This document shows positions 40,936 through 50,059 of a DNA stretch of 64,000 nt, piece after piece. The stretch lies in assembly GCA_030867875.1 (NCBI GenBank), contig JAOWCC010000655.1, forward strand, positions 6,673,083 through 6,737,082, written 5' to 3'. The DNA comes from Actinernus sp. WN-2022. Taxonomy: Eukaryota > Cnidaria > Anthozoa > Actiniaria > Actinernidae. The notes beneath the pieces are model-generated. The model had not been told where the DNA came from and did not search any database. It saw only the letters and a list, made by a program, of their open reading frames with translations. Numbering within the stretch: the stretch's first letter is position 1; every line of letters begins with the position of its first letter. A program made the translations under genes and the position numbers.

Positions 40936-42222
40936 ATGGAATCGTATAGAAATCCAAAGTACGTTGAGCGATATGAGGATGTGGTCTTCGATTTGGAAAC
41001 CCCACTCGTTTCAGTTGTCGCTAACAACGCGCATCAGAGAAAGGCGGGCTATCGGTTCGTTGCCGACAATTGCGGAGAGGTAAGCCCTTTTGATTGGTAC
41101 AACGCCCGCTTCGTGGTCGATTTCAAAGTGGTGTTGCTTGCTGATGGTGGCGACATAGCCGTCGACGATCACAACGGTATAGTGAACGGCTCACACAGTT
41201 TTGTCAACGAGTTATCCGTTAAAGGAAACGGAATGCAGCTGTACGACTGCCAATCAGCCAACCACGCCGTGAATGTGAAGAACCTCCTCGAGTATAGTCC
41301 GGAGTATGCGACGACAACCGGCACAAACGCATTCTTTTACTTGGATACCAGTCGCCACGCCGAAGAACGAGGGGCGCAAGCTAACTATAATAAAGGGTTT
41401 GCCATGCGGAAGGGGGTGTTGAGCGCGTCGTCCACAGTGACAGTCTCGGTCGAAATCCCACTCAACCGCTACCCCTTCTTCGACGCACTCGAGGACCAGC
41501 TGCTCCCTAACATGAAGATGGAGCTCGGTGTGACGATTGAGAGCGACGCCAACTTGATATGGCAGGCTGCGGCTAACTGCCGCGTAGTCGTCATGAAGTT
41601 TCAGCTGTGGGTCCCACGATTAGAATTCAACGCGGTTGGCACCAGCGCTTACACGAGTCAGTTTCTGAAACCGCATAAGTGGTCCTACCTCCGGGAAACG
41701 ATTGAGCGCTCAAACTCCTCTCGTAAACAAACTGGAGCGTTCAAGATCACGTCTGGCATTAGTCGCTCCCGGCATGTGTTCGTATGGATTGCTAACGATG
41801 CCACTCAGGACAGTCAAACAGCTAACCCCTTCTTGTACAACACATTTTCCGTGGCGAATGCCCAGACCCTCTCTAGTTGTCATCTCGAGGTTGGAAATGG
41901 AAATCAGTACCCCAAATACGAGTACACCCCATCAACCGATATGTCGAGAGTGTTCCGCGACGTCCTGAAGTACAGTTACGACATAAACAATTACGGCGGT
42001 GGAACGCTACTGACGCGGACAAATTTCGGGACCATCTTTTCCGTATTATATTTCGACCTCCGCCACCAGAAGCCAGATCTGAAAGACGGCACGACCAAGT
42101 TGACATTCAAGTACAAGCTTTCAGCGGGAACCAACGCAGACTACAGCGTATACGCCCTCGTCCTTTATAGTCAGGACGTTGAACTCCTGCAATCAAGTGG
42201 CAAGCTGCTAGTTCGGGCGTAA
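40936..42222 (+). CDS. MCP: major capsid protein (double jelly roll), intact copy
   Basis: 428 residues from ATG 40,936. It forms the trimeric hexon-like capsomers of the icosahedral shell. The sequence is beta-rich with no TM, and has the typical adintovirus/Polinton arrangement: the N-terminal jelly roll up to about residue 225 (FDWYNARFVVDFKV; NRYPFFDALEDQLLP), then the second jelly roll (LWVPRLEFN; RHVFVWIANDATQ; YALVLYSQDVELLQ). A second copy starts at 43,232. This copy has the only proper start codon. Confidence 0.9.
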   Translation: MESYRNPKYVERYEDVVFDLETPLVSVVANNAHQRKAGYRFVADNCGEVSPFDWYNARFVVDFKVVLLADGGDIAVDDHNGIVNGSHSFVNELSVKGNGMQLYDCQSANHAVNVKNLLEYSPEYATTTGTNAFFYLDTSRHAEERGAQANYNKGFAMRKGVLSASSTVTVSVEIPLNRYPFFDALEDQLLPNMKMELGVTIESDANLIWQAAANCRVVVMKFQLWVPRLEFNAVGTSAYTSQFLKPHKWSYLRETIERSNSSRKQTGAFKITSGISRSRHVFVWIANDATQDSQTANPFLYNTFSVANAQTLSSCHLEVGNGNQYPKYEYTPSTDMSRVFRDVLKYSYDINNYGGGTLLTRTNFGTIFSVLYFDLRHQKPDLKDGTTKLTFKYKLSAGTNADYSVYALVLYSQDVELLQSSGKLLVRA

Positions 42223-43231
42223 ATTGTTTTCTATAAGTATAGTCATGGCATACATTGGATACGACATCAGTTTATCTCCTGGACAGAAGGAAAAGATTGC
42301 TAAGGCCTATCGGGACCGAGCCCCCGTCACGATTCGTTTGACACACGAGCAGCTCTCAGGCTCCGATACGGTCCTGTTGACGCAACGACAGGTGACTCGG
42401 CTTGAGAAAGCCAAGCGAACAGGCAAGGGGGCCCAGATCGATATAAGCACGACTCAGATCCGCCAACAGACGGGGGGTTTCCTGGGAGCGCTACTGCCAA
42501 CCTTAGCTCGCGCTCTTCCGTGGCTCACCAAAGCGGTAGTCCCACTAGCTACCGGTGCTCTTTCTGGATTGGCTAGTTGGGGAGTCAACAAAGCACTTCC
42601 AAAGGGAGGTGGGCTATTCTCGGTCCCCAACGCAAAGGTGGACAAACTCATCGAGTACCAACATTACCTCACCACGAAGCAGAAGGAGCGAATTCTTCAA
42701 GCGCTGACGGCCGGTTCTGGAGTACAGGTTCAGCTCACCAAGAAACAACAGGGTGGGTTCCTAGGCACATTGCTGGCAAGTATCGGCATCCCCTTGGTCC
42801 TTAAAGCATTGACGGGGCGAGGTCTTCAGGTGGATCCCGCATCTCTGGCCAGCGCTCGGCCAACTTACTTACCTCCACCGCAGAAGGGCGGTAAAAAAAG
42901 TGGGTACGGGTTGATCCTAGGCAAAAACAGTCCGTTCAACGGCATTCCGATCTTGGGCGATATCCTCTAACCAATCTTGATTTATATAGGCTTGTAGACG
43001 CGTACAAAATTAAAAACTTTCGGGGAGTGTTCAGCAGGGATAGCCTACCTGACGCGCCTAAGGCACGAGAATGTGGGATCGTGAATCTCGATGCAGTGAG
43101 TGGTCCTGGGACACACTGGGTATGTTATCGCATTGTCAAAGGAAGTCCAGCCGAGTATTTCGACTCGTTCGGGCTTGACATGCCAGAGGAGGTAAGTGAG
43201 TACCTTGGGCCTTCGGTGCTCTATAGTGGCG
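40947..43231 (+). repeat. 2,285-bp tandem duplication, unit 1
   Basis: Repeated without visible difference at 43,232-45,516. It covers MCP from codon 4-5, the whole pX-like gene and the 5' part of the protease. The junction (GTGGCG/TAGAAATCC) has essentially no microhomology. Confidence 0.95.
42245..42970 (+). CDS. pX/pVI-like capsid protein, copy 1
   Basis: 241 residues from ATG 42,245 (MAYIGYDISLS). Two copies of a VTIRLTHEQL / VQLTKKQQGG type segment flank hydrophobic, amphipathic helices (GGFLGALLPTLARALPWLTK; GFLGTLLASIGIPLVLKAL), each following a QQ(T)GG motif. This resembles the adenovirus pX/pVI-like membrane-active or core proteins found in adintoviruses; GG-containing sites may be cut by the protease. 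The last part overlaps the open -1 frame of the protease at an A-run (42,893-42,899). Confidence 0.75.
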   Translation: MAYIGYDISLSPGQKEKIAKAYRDRAPVTIRLTHEQLSGSDTVLLTQRQVTRLEKAKRTGKGAQIDISTTQIRQQTGGFLGALLPTLARALPWLTKAVVPLATGALSGLASWGVNKALPKGGGLFSVPNAKVDKLIEYQHYLTTKQKERILQALTAGSGVQVQLTKKQQGGFLGTLLASIGIPLVLKALTGRGLQVDPASLASARPTYLPPPQKGGKKSGYGLILGKNSPFNGIPILGDIL

Positions 43232-43368
43232 TAGAAATCCAAAGTACGTTGAGCGATATGAGGATGTGGTCTTCGATTTGGAAACCCCACTCGTTTCAGT
43301 TGTCGCTAACAACGCGCATCAGAGAAAGGCGGGCTATCGGTTCGTTGCCGACAATTGCGGAGAGGTAA
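42895..43368 (+). pseudogene. protease, truncated first copy
   Basis: Same N-terminal part as the complete protease at 45,180-45,656 (His in GTHWVCY, Asp in YFDSFG) but cut at 43,231 by the duplication junction. It then runs out of frame through MCP sequence to a stop at 43,368. The catalytic Cys is missing, so it is inactive. Confidence 0.85.
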
Positions 43369-44507
43369 GCCCTTTTGATTGGTACAACGCCCGCTTCGTG
43401 GTCGATTTCAAAGTGGTGTTGCTTGCTGATGGTGGCGACATAGCCGTCGACGATCACAACGGTATAGTGAACGGCTCACACAGTTTTGTCAACGAGTTAT
43501 CCGTTAAAGGAAACGGAATGCAGCTGTACGACTGCCAATCAGCCAACCACGCCGTGAATGTGAAGAACCTCCTCGAGTATAGTCCGGAGTATGCGACGAC
43601 AACCGGCACAAACGCATTCTTTTACTTGGATACCAGTCGCCACGCCGAAGAACGAGGGGCGCAAGCTAACTATAATAAAGGGTTTGCCATGCGGAAGGGG
43701 GTGTTGAGCGCGTCGTCCACAGTGACAGTCTCGGTCGAAATCCCACTCAACCGCTACCCCTTCTTCGACGCACTCGAGGACCAGCTGCTCCCTAACATGA
43801 AGATGGAGCTCGGTGTGACGATTGAGAGCGACGCCAACTTGATATGGCAGGCTGCGGCTAACTGCCGCGTAGTCGTCATGAAGTTTCAGCTGTGGGTCCC
43901 ACGATTAGAATTCAACGCGGTTGGCACCAGCGCTTACACGAGTCAGTTTCTGAAACCGCATAAGTGGTCCTACCTCCGGGAAACGATTGAGCGCTCAAAC
44001 TCCTCTCGTAAACAAACTGGAGCGTTCAAGATCACGTCTGGCATTAGTCGCTCCCGGCATGTGTTCGTATGGATTGCTAACGATGCCACTCAGGACAGTC
44101 AAACAGCTAACCCCTTCTTGTACAACACATTTTCCGTGGCGAATGCCCAGACCCTCTCTAGTTGTCATCTCGAGGTTGGAAATGGAAATCAGTACCCCAA
44201 ATACGAGTACACCCCATCAACCGATATGTCGAGAGTGTTCCGCGACGTCCTGAAGTACAGTTACGACATAAACAATTACGGCGGTGGAACGCTACTGACG
44301 CGGACAAATTTCGGGACCATCTTTTCCGTATTATATTTCGACCTCCGCCACCAGAAGCCAGATCTGAAAGACGGCACGACCAAGTTGACATTCAAGTACA
44401 AGCTTTCAGCGGGAACCAACGCAGACTACAGCGTATACGCCCTCGTCCTTTATAGTCAGGACGTTGAACTCCTGCAATCAAGTGGCAAGCTGCTAGTTCG
44501 GGCGTAA
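43232..44507 (+). pseudogene. MCP: major capsid protein, second copy without start codon
   Basis: Identical to copy 1 except that the first four codons including ATG are lost at the junction. In frame, a TAG (43,224) precedes it and only a GTG (43,266) precedes the first internal Met. It could be made only from an internal start or other unusual event. Otherwise intact. Confidence 0.85.
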
Positions 44508-44529
44508 ATTGTTTTCTATAAGTATAGTC

Positions 44530-45255
44530 ATGGCATACATTGGATACGACATCAGTTTATCTCCTGGACAGAAGGAAAAGATTGCTAAGGCCTATCGGGA
44601 CCGAGCCCCCGTCACGATTCGTTTGACACACGAGCAGCTCTCAGGCTCCGATACGGTCCTGTTGACGCAACGACAGGTGACTCGGCTTGAGAAAGCCAAG
44701 CGAACAGGCAAGGGGGCCCAGATCGATATAAGCACGACTCAGATCCGCCAACAGACGGGGGGTTTCCTGGGAGCGCTACTGCCAACCTTAGCTCGCGCTC
44801 TTCCGTGGCTCACCAAAGCGGTAGTCCCACTAGCTACCGGTGCTCTTTCTGGATTGGCTAGTTGGGGAGTCAACAAAGCACTTCCAAAGGGAGGTGGGCT
44901 ATTCTCGGTCCCCAACGCAAAGGTGGACAAACTCATCGAGTACCAACATTACCTCACCACGAAGCAGAAGGAGCGAATTCTTCAAGCGCTGACGGCCGGT
45001 TCTGGAGTACAGGTTCAGCTCACCAAGAAACAACAGGGTGGGTTCCTAGGCACATTGCTGGCAAGTATCGGCATCCCCTTGGTCCTTAAAGCATTGACGG
45101 GGCGAGGTCTTCAGGTGGATCCCGCATCTCTGGCCAGCGCTCGGCCAACTTACTTACCTCCACCGCAGAAGGGCGGTAAAAAAAGTGGGTACGGGTTGAT
45201 CCTAGGCAAAAACAGTCCGTTCAACGGCATTCCGATCTTGGGCGATATCCTCTAA
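44530..45255 (+). CDS. pX/pVI-like capsid protein, copy 2
   Basis: Same as copy 1, with its own ATG at 44,530 and upstream CTATAAGTATAGTC. Both copies can be expressed. Its 3' end contains AAA AAA A (45,178-45,184), exactly where the protease frame opens after TAA at 45,177. Confidence 0.75.
   Translation: MAYIGYDISLSPGQKEKIAKAYRDRAPVTIRLTHEQLSGSDTVLLTQRQVTRLEKAKRTGKGAQIDISTTQIRQQTGGFLGALLPTLARALPWLTKAVVPLATGALSGLASWGVNKALPKGGGLFSVPNAKVDKLIEYQHYLTTKQKERILQALTAGSGVQVQLTKKQQGGFLGTLLASIGIPLVLKALTGRGLQVDPASLASARPTYLPPPQKGGKKSGYGLILGKNSPFNGIPILGDIL
45178..45184 (+). promoter_or_regulatory. candidate -1 frameshift A-run, pX-like to protease
   Basis: Seven A in frame as AAA AAA A. The -1 frame has a stop (TAA 45,177-45,179) just before the run and is open after it, all the way through the protease. 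Not a perfect X-XXY-YYZ heptamer. Confidence 0.35.
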
Positions 45256-45656
45256 CCAATCTTGATTTATATAGGCTTGTAGACGCGTACAAAATTAAAA
45301 ACTTTCGGGGAGTGTTCAGCAGGGATAGCCTACCTGACGCGCCTAAGGCACGAGAATGTGGGATCGTGAATCTCGATGCAGTGAGTGGTCCTGGGACACA
45401 CTGGGTATGTTATCGCATTGTCAAAGGAAGTCCAGCCGAGTATTTCGACTCGTTCGGGCTTGACATGCCAGAGGAGGTAAGTGAGTACCTTGGGCCTTCG
45501 GTGCTCTATAGTGGCGACGAGCTCCAAGAGCGCTCTTCCGTGCTGTGCGGGTGGTGGTGTTTGTACTATCTCATAGAGCGGCAGAAAGGTACGCCCCTGA
45601 TCGAGGTGATTCACAAAGACAAACATGCCTTCATCAAAACTTACTTTAGATTTTAA
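45180..45656 (+). CDS. PRO: adenain-like cysteine protease, complete copy
   Basis: C5/Ulp1-type maturation protease. Triad residues are visible: His in GPGTHWVCY, Asp in AEYFDSFG, and Cys in VLCGWWCLYYL. Residues upstream of the first GTG (45,312) also look genuine (PLTNLDLYRLVDAYKIKN, from 45,249), but no ATG exists between the in-frame TAA at 45,177 and that region. The frame is -1 relative to the overlapping pX-like gene and opens at its A-run. So translation may depend on -1 frameshifting, a non-AUG start or splicing. The family cleaves capsid precursors at small-residue (GG-type) sites. Confidence 0.85.
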   Translation, partial: KKWVRVDPRQKQSVQRHSDLGRYPLTNLDLYRLVDAYKIKNFRGVFSRDSLPDAPKARECGIVNLDAVSGPGTHWVCYRIVKGSPAEYFDSFGLDMPEEVSEYLGPSVLYSGDELQERSSVLCGWWCLYYLIERQKGTPLIEVIHKDKHAFIKTYFRF

Positions 45657-45681
45657 ACTTTTCTTTCGTGAATGATATAGG

Positions 45682-46374
45682 ATGGCTTCGTACTGTGTGA
45701 AGGAAAGGAAACAAACTCAATCCGTTCCGGGGTCCGAGACCTTGGTGACCACTAAAACTGGCCGGACAAGAAAGCAATCCGTTTGTGCGAGCTGTGGTGC
45801 GGCGAAGTCTAAGTTCGTCTCCACTAAAGCCGGTGGGGACCTTGGCGCGGCACTTTTCGAGGCTGGCACAAAAGCTCTCTGGCAAATGGGGAAAGCGGGG
45901 ATCAGGAGTGACGCGGCGAAGAATATGGCTTCGAAGTACATCAAAGGGATGGCAGGCCAGTTGATTGACCAAGGCGTCTCCCAGACCTTGGACAAGCTGG
46001 GCAGCGGGGTCGACATCCACAAACAGATTCTTAAAATAGCGCCAAAGAAGGGATTCGTGCTCCCGGGGCACAACTACACCGGCCCTGGCAATCCTCTGGA
46101 GAAGCAAGTCCGGTGGGCGCCCGACGGTACGATCCTCGAGGTTTTCCAACCACCTACAGGTAAGACTGATGCGGTGGCTATGCAGCACGATGTTGATTAC
46201 AGCGTTTGTGACAAGAGCGCCAACAAGCTCGCTTGCAAACACGCGGCCGACCGCAAAATGGTTAAGGCCTTAGATGTCATCCCTTGGAAAGAGCGACAAT
46301 GGGGACATGCCCTTGCCCGAAACACGATTCAATCTAAACAGAAGTTGGGGTTGGGGGTTAAAAAAAAGTTATAG
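45682..46374 (+). CDS. phospholipase A2 domain virion protein
   Basis: 230 residues from ATG 45,682 (preceded by GATATAGG). N-terminal basic region with CASCGAAK, a helical middle, then the parvovirus VP1-type PLA2 signature: calcium loop YTGPGNPL (about 132-139) and catalytic HDVDYS (about 168-173), followed by a helical, Cys-containing segment. In parvoviruses this domain breaches the endosome; the same role in Polinton particles is inference. The last codons are GTT AAA AAA AAG TTA TAG, a classical slippery heptamer next to the stop, with integrase in the -1 frame. Confidence 0.85.
   Translation: MASYCVKERKQTQSVPGSETLVTTKTGRTRKQSVCASCGAAKSKFVSTKAGGDLGAALFEAGTKALWQMGKAGIRSDAAKNMASKYIKGMAGQLIDQGVSQTLDKLGSGVDIHKQILKIAPKKGFVLPGHNYTGPGNPLEKQVRWAPDGTILEVFQPPTGKTDAVAMQHDVDYSVCDKSANKLACKHAADRKMVKALDVIPWKERQWGHALARNTIQSKQKLGLGVKKKL
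46360..46368 (+). promoter_or_regulatory. candidate -1 frameshift site, PLA2 to integrase
   Basis: Eight A then G; A AAA AAG (46,362-46,368) is positioned in the PLA2 frame as a shift heptamer, four codons' length from the TAG stop (46,372). A -1 slip continues directly into the integrase frame. Confidence 0.45.
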
Positions 46375-47402
46375 ATCTGGGTGCGATATATTACGGTCCA
46401 AGGGATTATTGGAAAGGGGTGGCCGCAATTGGCAAGCTCGCCGATGCTGCTAAGGTACCAAAAGATGCAGCTAAGAGTTGGTTGGAGAAACAAGCACTAT
46501 GGCAGATATACCTACCACCGCCACGACATATCCCAAGACCTCATTGGACCGTATCGAAACCTAATGAGGTCCACCAAGCTGACTTGATCTTTTTACCCCA
46601 CGATCGACCTGGCCGTGGACGAAAGCTGTATAAGTATGCTTTAGTGGTAATCGATGTGGCTTCTAGATATAAAGAGGCTGAGCCTTTGTCCTCGAAAGAT
46701 AGTAGTGAAGTGGCTGCAGCTTTTGAACGAATCTACAAACGGAGTCCGCTAGAATGGCCAAAGTTATTGCAGGTCGATCCTGGTAGAGAATTCATGGGGC
46801 ATATGTCTGAAACACTAGAACTACATGGTACGAAAGTCCAACGAGGCGAGGCCGGTAATCATAGGGCGCAAAGCTTTGTCGAGCGAGCAAATAGAACTCT
46901 AGCTGAGAGATTGTTTGGATATCAATACGCACAAGAGATGGTACTTACTTCGGAAGGGTCAGATGCGCGCAGTAGAGAATGGGTGTTGCGGCTTCCAGAA
47001 GGTATCAAAGCCATGAACAGCGAGGTGACTCGACTTACAGGAAAAGAGCCTTCGAATGCGGTGTTGGCACAGCAAGTAAACATAAAGACTCCTTCATATT
47101 CGCGGCCTGTTGGATTGGAAGAAAAGCGCCTACCATTCGACGTTCTAGTTCAACATCTCTACGCACCAGGAGAATTGGAAGGGGGTGAAAGACGTAGAGC
47201 TACTGATCCCGTGTGGAGTTTACAGATATATGTTATTTCGCGAAGTGTAGTATCTTCGGGACAGCCTGTGCTGTACTACCTTGCGAAGCAAGAAGGGGAG
47301 AAGGACGCACCCAAACGTGGATTCGTTCGTGAAGAGCTACAAGTCGTTCCACCAGATACGGAACTACCACCAAGAGGTATTCTGTTCGTACCCAGACGCT
47401 AG
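46369..47402 (+). CDS. INT: Polinton retroviral-like integrase, element B
   Basis: DDE integrase with complete triad: Asp in VHQADLIFLP, Asp in LLQVDPGREF, Glu in FVERANRTLAE. About 70% like the element A copy. Similarity to A begins near 46,390 (YYGPRDYWKG), upstream of the GTG at 46,419, and no ATG occurs there. The frame is -1 to PLA2 and open through its stop, so expression may be by frameshift fusion, or the start codon was lost. Ends convergent with PolB (3-bp overlap). Otherwise intact. Confidence 0.9.
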
Positions 47403-49833
47403 ACAGCGTACTCTATTGGCTCGGTGTGGATTCCATCGGGAAGAACGTATCTTTTGTCGTAGTAAGCTGAAAGCCCAAGCTTCTGTTGTTCGTAGGTTGC
47501 CATACCTTCTGGCAATAGTCGGAAGCCTCGGTTCTTCGCCATGTCGGTACTACCTTGGAGCGCTGCTTCGAATCGATCCCACGAGATGTCGTTGTGCCTC
47601 TTCGACATTCCTTTGGTCGAGCATTTCCTACTACCACCCGTGTCGACGTAGTAGGCTTTCGAGCATAGGGCAATGGCGCGCTGTCCTTCGAATTCTAGCT
47701 TGAGTCCTGGGGTGCGACTGCTCCACTTGTCCCAAGCTAACCATTCCTTCCTATTGGCTGCGAAATCCTCACGTAGCTCGAGTCTTACAACCTCATCGAG
47801 GCTGTTTCCCGAGATGGCAATGTACGCGCTGTCCGTGTCCATCTGGATGTATTCGAAATCCTCTCGGGCGACATACTTGTCGAGGAAGTCGTAATAGAAC
47901 TCGAGCATACAAAGCTTGGCGAGTTGGTATACAGCGATACCCACTTGGAAAGGTCGCTTGATGCGAACCTGATTCTTCCTACTCTCGAGTTCGTATGCGT
48001 CGCCAACCTCTTCCAGGTCTTCGAACCAAGCACTTCGCAAGGCTTTGTCCACAACCTTCTCGTCTTTGGTATAGGCGACATTAGTTTGGCGTCCCAAGTC
48101 TTCGATCAACTTTCCATAGGCGCTGTTTCCAAGTAACTGTTTCCAAGTAACTTATCCACGTCTCCCGTGCGTCGCGCCTCGGTGACTTGGTCCACGAACC
48201 ATTCGAAGGGCTTCCCAGGTTCGTAGTCTATCGTACGATACATGGCAGTCAGGACTGCGCCGTGGTCGAGGTACCAAAGTAGGAGAGGAGCGTAGAGTAG
48301 CAACCTCTTTCCAGAAAGACTTCCAACTAGCTTCTTTTCCTCGCTTCGCTTTCTACCTGTCCTTGCGAGGTAGGCTATCATTTCTGGAGGGATTGCTTCC
48401 TTGGGGATTTCCCGATTGTAGAAGAAGGGGGGCATCTCCTCGAACTTCTTCCACAATGCTCTAGGGATCTCGATGTCGACCTCAGCGTACCCAAACCAGG
48501 AGCCTCCTTGTAGCCGTTGGGTAAGCTCTTCGGCTGCTAGTCCTGGCTCGTCGTAGTGAACAACCTTTTCCTTTCCACAAGGCATTTCGAGGGCCATGGT
48601 GGAAAGGTACAGGGCGTTGGCATCGTAACCAAGAACTTTGCGACACTCCTTGGTTCCACCCTGATGACTACGAATCTTAGTCACTCCCGCTTCGTGTCGT
48701 CTGGTGAACACTATACTTGGACCTCCCACGACAGCGCTTTTCAGCATGTGGTAGGCTTCCTCACCTGGAGCGTACATCTCGGCTCCCCGTTCTACACTAC
48801 CTCGAAGCAGAAACTGTAGCGAGACTCCTGGGATGGACACTGCGTCTTTCAGCATGTCTACTCCCTTCTCGTGGTAGAAATCTCGCATCTTTTCGAGTGC
48901 CTCTAGGAATGGGACTACGTCTAGGTTGTTGTAGTACCGCAACCAGTCTGCGAAGGTCTTCATTCCTTTGTCGCGAAAGGTGAACTTGCAGGCTTCGAAC
49001 TCCGACCTAGATAGTAGGTGTTGACCTTTCAACTTCGAACCCCACTCTCGATAATCTGGTAATCCAACGTGATCCAACTTGTCGGGAGAGTCGAACCACT
49101 CGTATGGGAAGAAACTCTTTTGCGACTCACATCCATAGGCAGTGATCCAACGTTCGTAGGAAGTTCCAGGTCCAAGGTAGTTCATCACATCGAGGAAACG
49201 GAAATCGGGAGTCAAGAGAAACATAGTGGTGTTGGCTTTCTTTGCCACCCGGACCTTCTTACAGGTGTCGACAATGGTTCCTACGAAGTGCTCCTTGATC
49301 AGGTTGAGATCGTACCTGCCAGAGTTGAATCCCAATACGGGAACTTGGCTGATCCATTCGTCGATCTTCGCTTGTTGTCCCTTTGGTAGGGTGTCGAAGG
49401 AGAATTTGGGTGTATCGAGCCGGTACCATCTTGCCATGGCTACTCGGATTCTCTGCGCTCTTTGCTGGAGTTCTTCGACGAAGGCAGCTATGAGTTCCTT
49501 CGGATCGCGTCGACAGATATGGGTTGGCATTCGGTCGTACGTGTCCGCTATGGAAACGGATACTGGGACGTGGACGTTTTCGATGGTCAAGCGTTCCGTT
49601 GGTCGTCGGCCTTTTGTTCTATCGAGGTAGGCTTCGAAGTCGTACACTATGGCGTGTGGGTAGGCAGTTTGCGTTGGCGTGGGAACCGGTTCGTTTGTCT
49701 TCTTTGTAGAGCAGCCCCAAGCCTCCACCACTACGTAACCTGCCTCGCGTAGACTCTCCGTTCTTTCGCAGGTCTTGCGATAGAGCCTCCTTTCCCTAGG
49801 GAAGCATTCCGGGCAGCCATGGAAATTGCCCAC
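47399..49833 (-). pseudogene. pPolB: protein-primed DNA polymerase B, element B (broken)
   Basis: Minus strand. Frame 49,833-48,106 holds HGCPECFP (a Cys-rich nuclease-like patch), Exo I (YDFEAYLD), Exo II (FNSGRYDLNL), Exo III-like YYNNLDVVPFL and motif A (GYDANALYLSTM). Frame 48,109-47,399 holds motif C (MDTDSAYIAI) and the Lys-rich thumb motif. The break is a 14-bp tandem duplication (CTGTTTCCAAGTAA at 48,123-48,136 and 48,137-48,150) inside motif B. This PolB is a different subfamily from that of element A. The 5' part is also out of frame (next entry). Confidence 0.92.
48123..48150 (-). repeat. 14-bp tandem duplication disrupting PolB motif B
   Basis: Two identical adjacent copies of CTGTTTCCAAGTAA. 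14 is not a multiple of three, so the frame shifts in the catalytic palm. Confidence 0.95.
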
Positions 49834-50048
49834 TGAGTATTTGGCCGATTGATGTTGTCAGGATTCAAACGAGCTGTCTCCTTGCTATCGATCCACTCCT
49901 CTGCATCACCTAGGACATTCACCCATGGAGAGCCTGGGACTGTCTTGGAGAAGAGCATCACACGCCCGTCGTTAACATTGCGAATGCGATAGGAGTAACC
50001 ATAACGTAGATAGAAGCTCGTTTCCACATTTGCAGTCAACTTTCCCAT
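49731..50048 (-). pseudogene. pPolB: N-terminal part of PolB in another frame
   Basis: From ATG 50,048 (MGKLTANVETSFYLRYGYSY) an apparently coding frame with GSPWVNVLGDAEEWI and PDNINRPNTQW runs to about 49,850. There the downstream PolB frame (GNFHGCPECFP) takes over in a different phase. The two blocks look too close together for a normal Polinton polymerase, so an internal deletion near 49,835-49,850 is likely. Residues past QWAISM in this frame are probably noise. Confidence 0.55.
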
Positions 50049-50059
50049 GATCCTAGGCG

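Noticed and set aside
43027..43368. Protease-MCP fusion protein
   Set aside because: After the junction MCP sequence is read out of frame, so it is not a meaningful fusion.
48556..49752. Several plus-strand ORFs opposite PolB of element B
   Set aside because: Shadows of the minus-strand polymerase.
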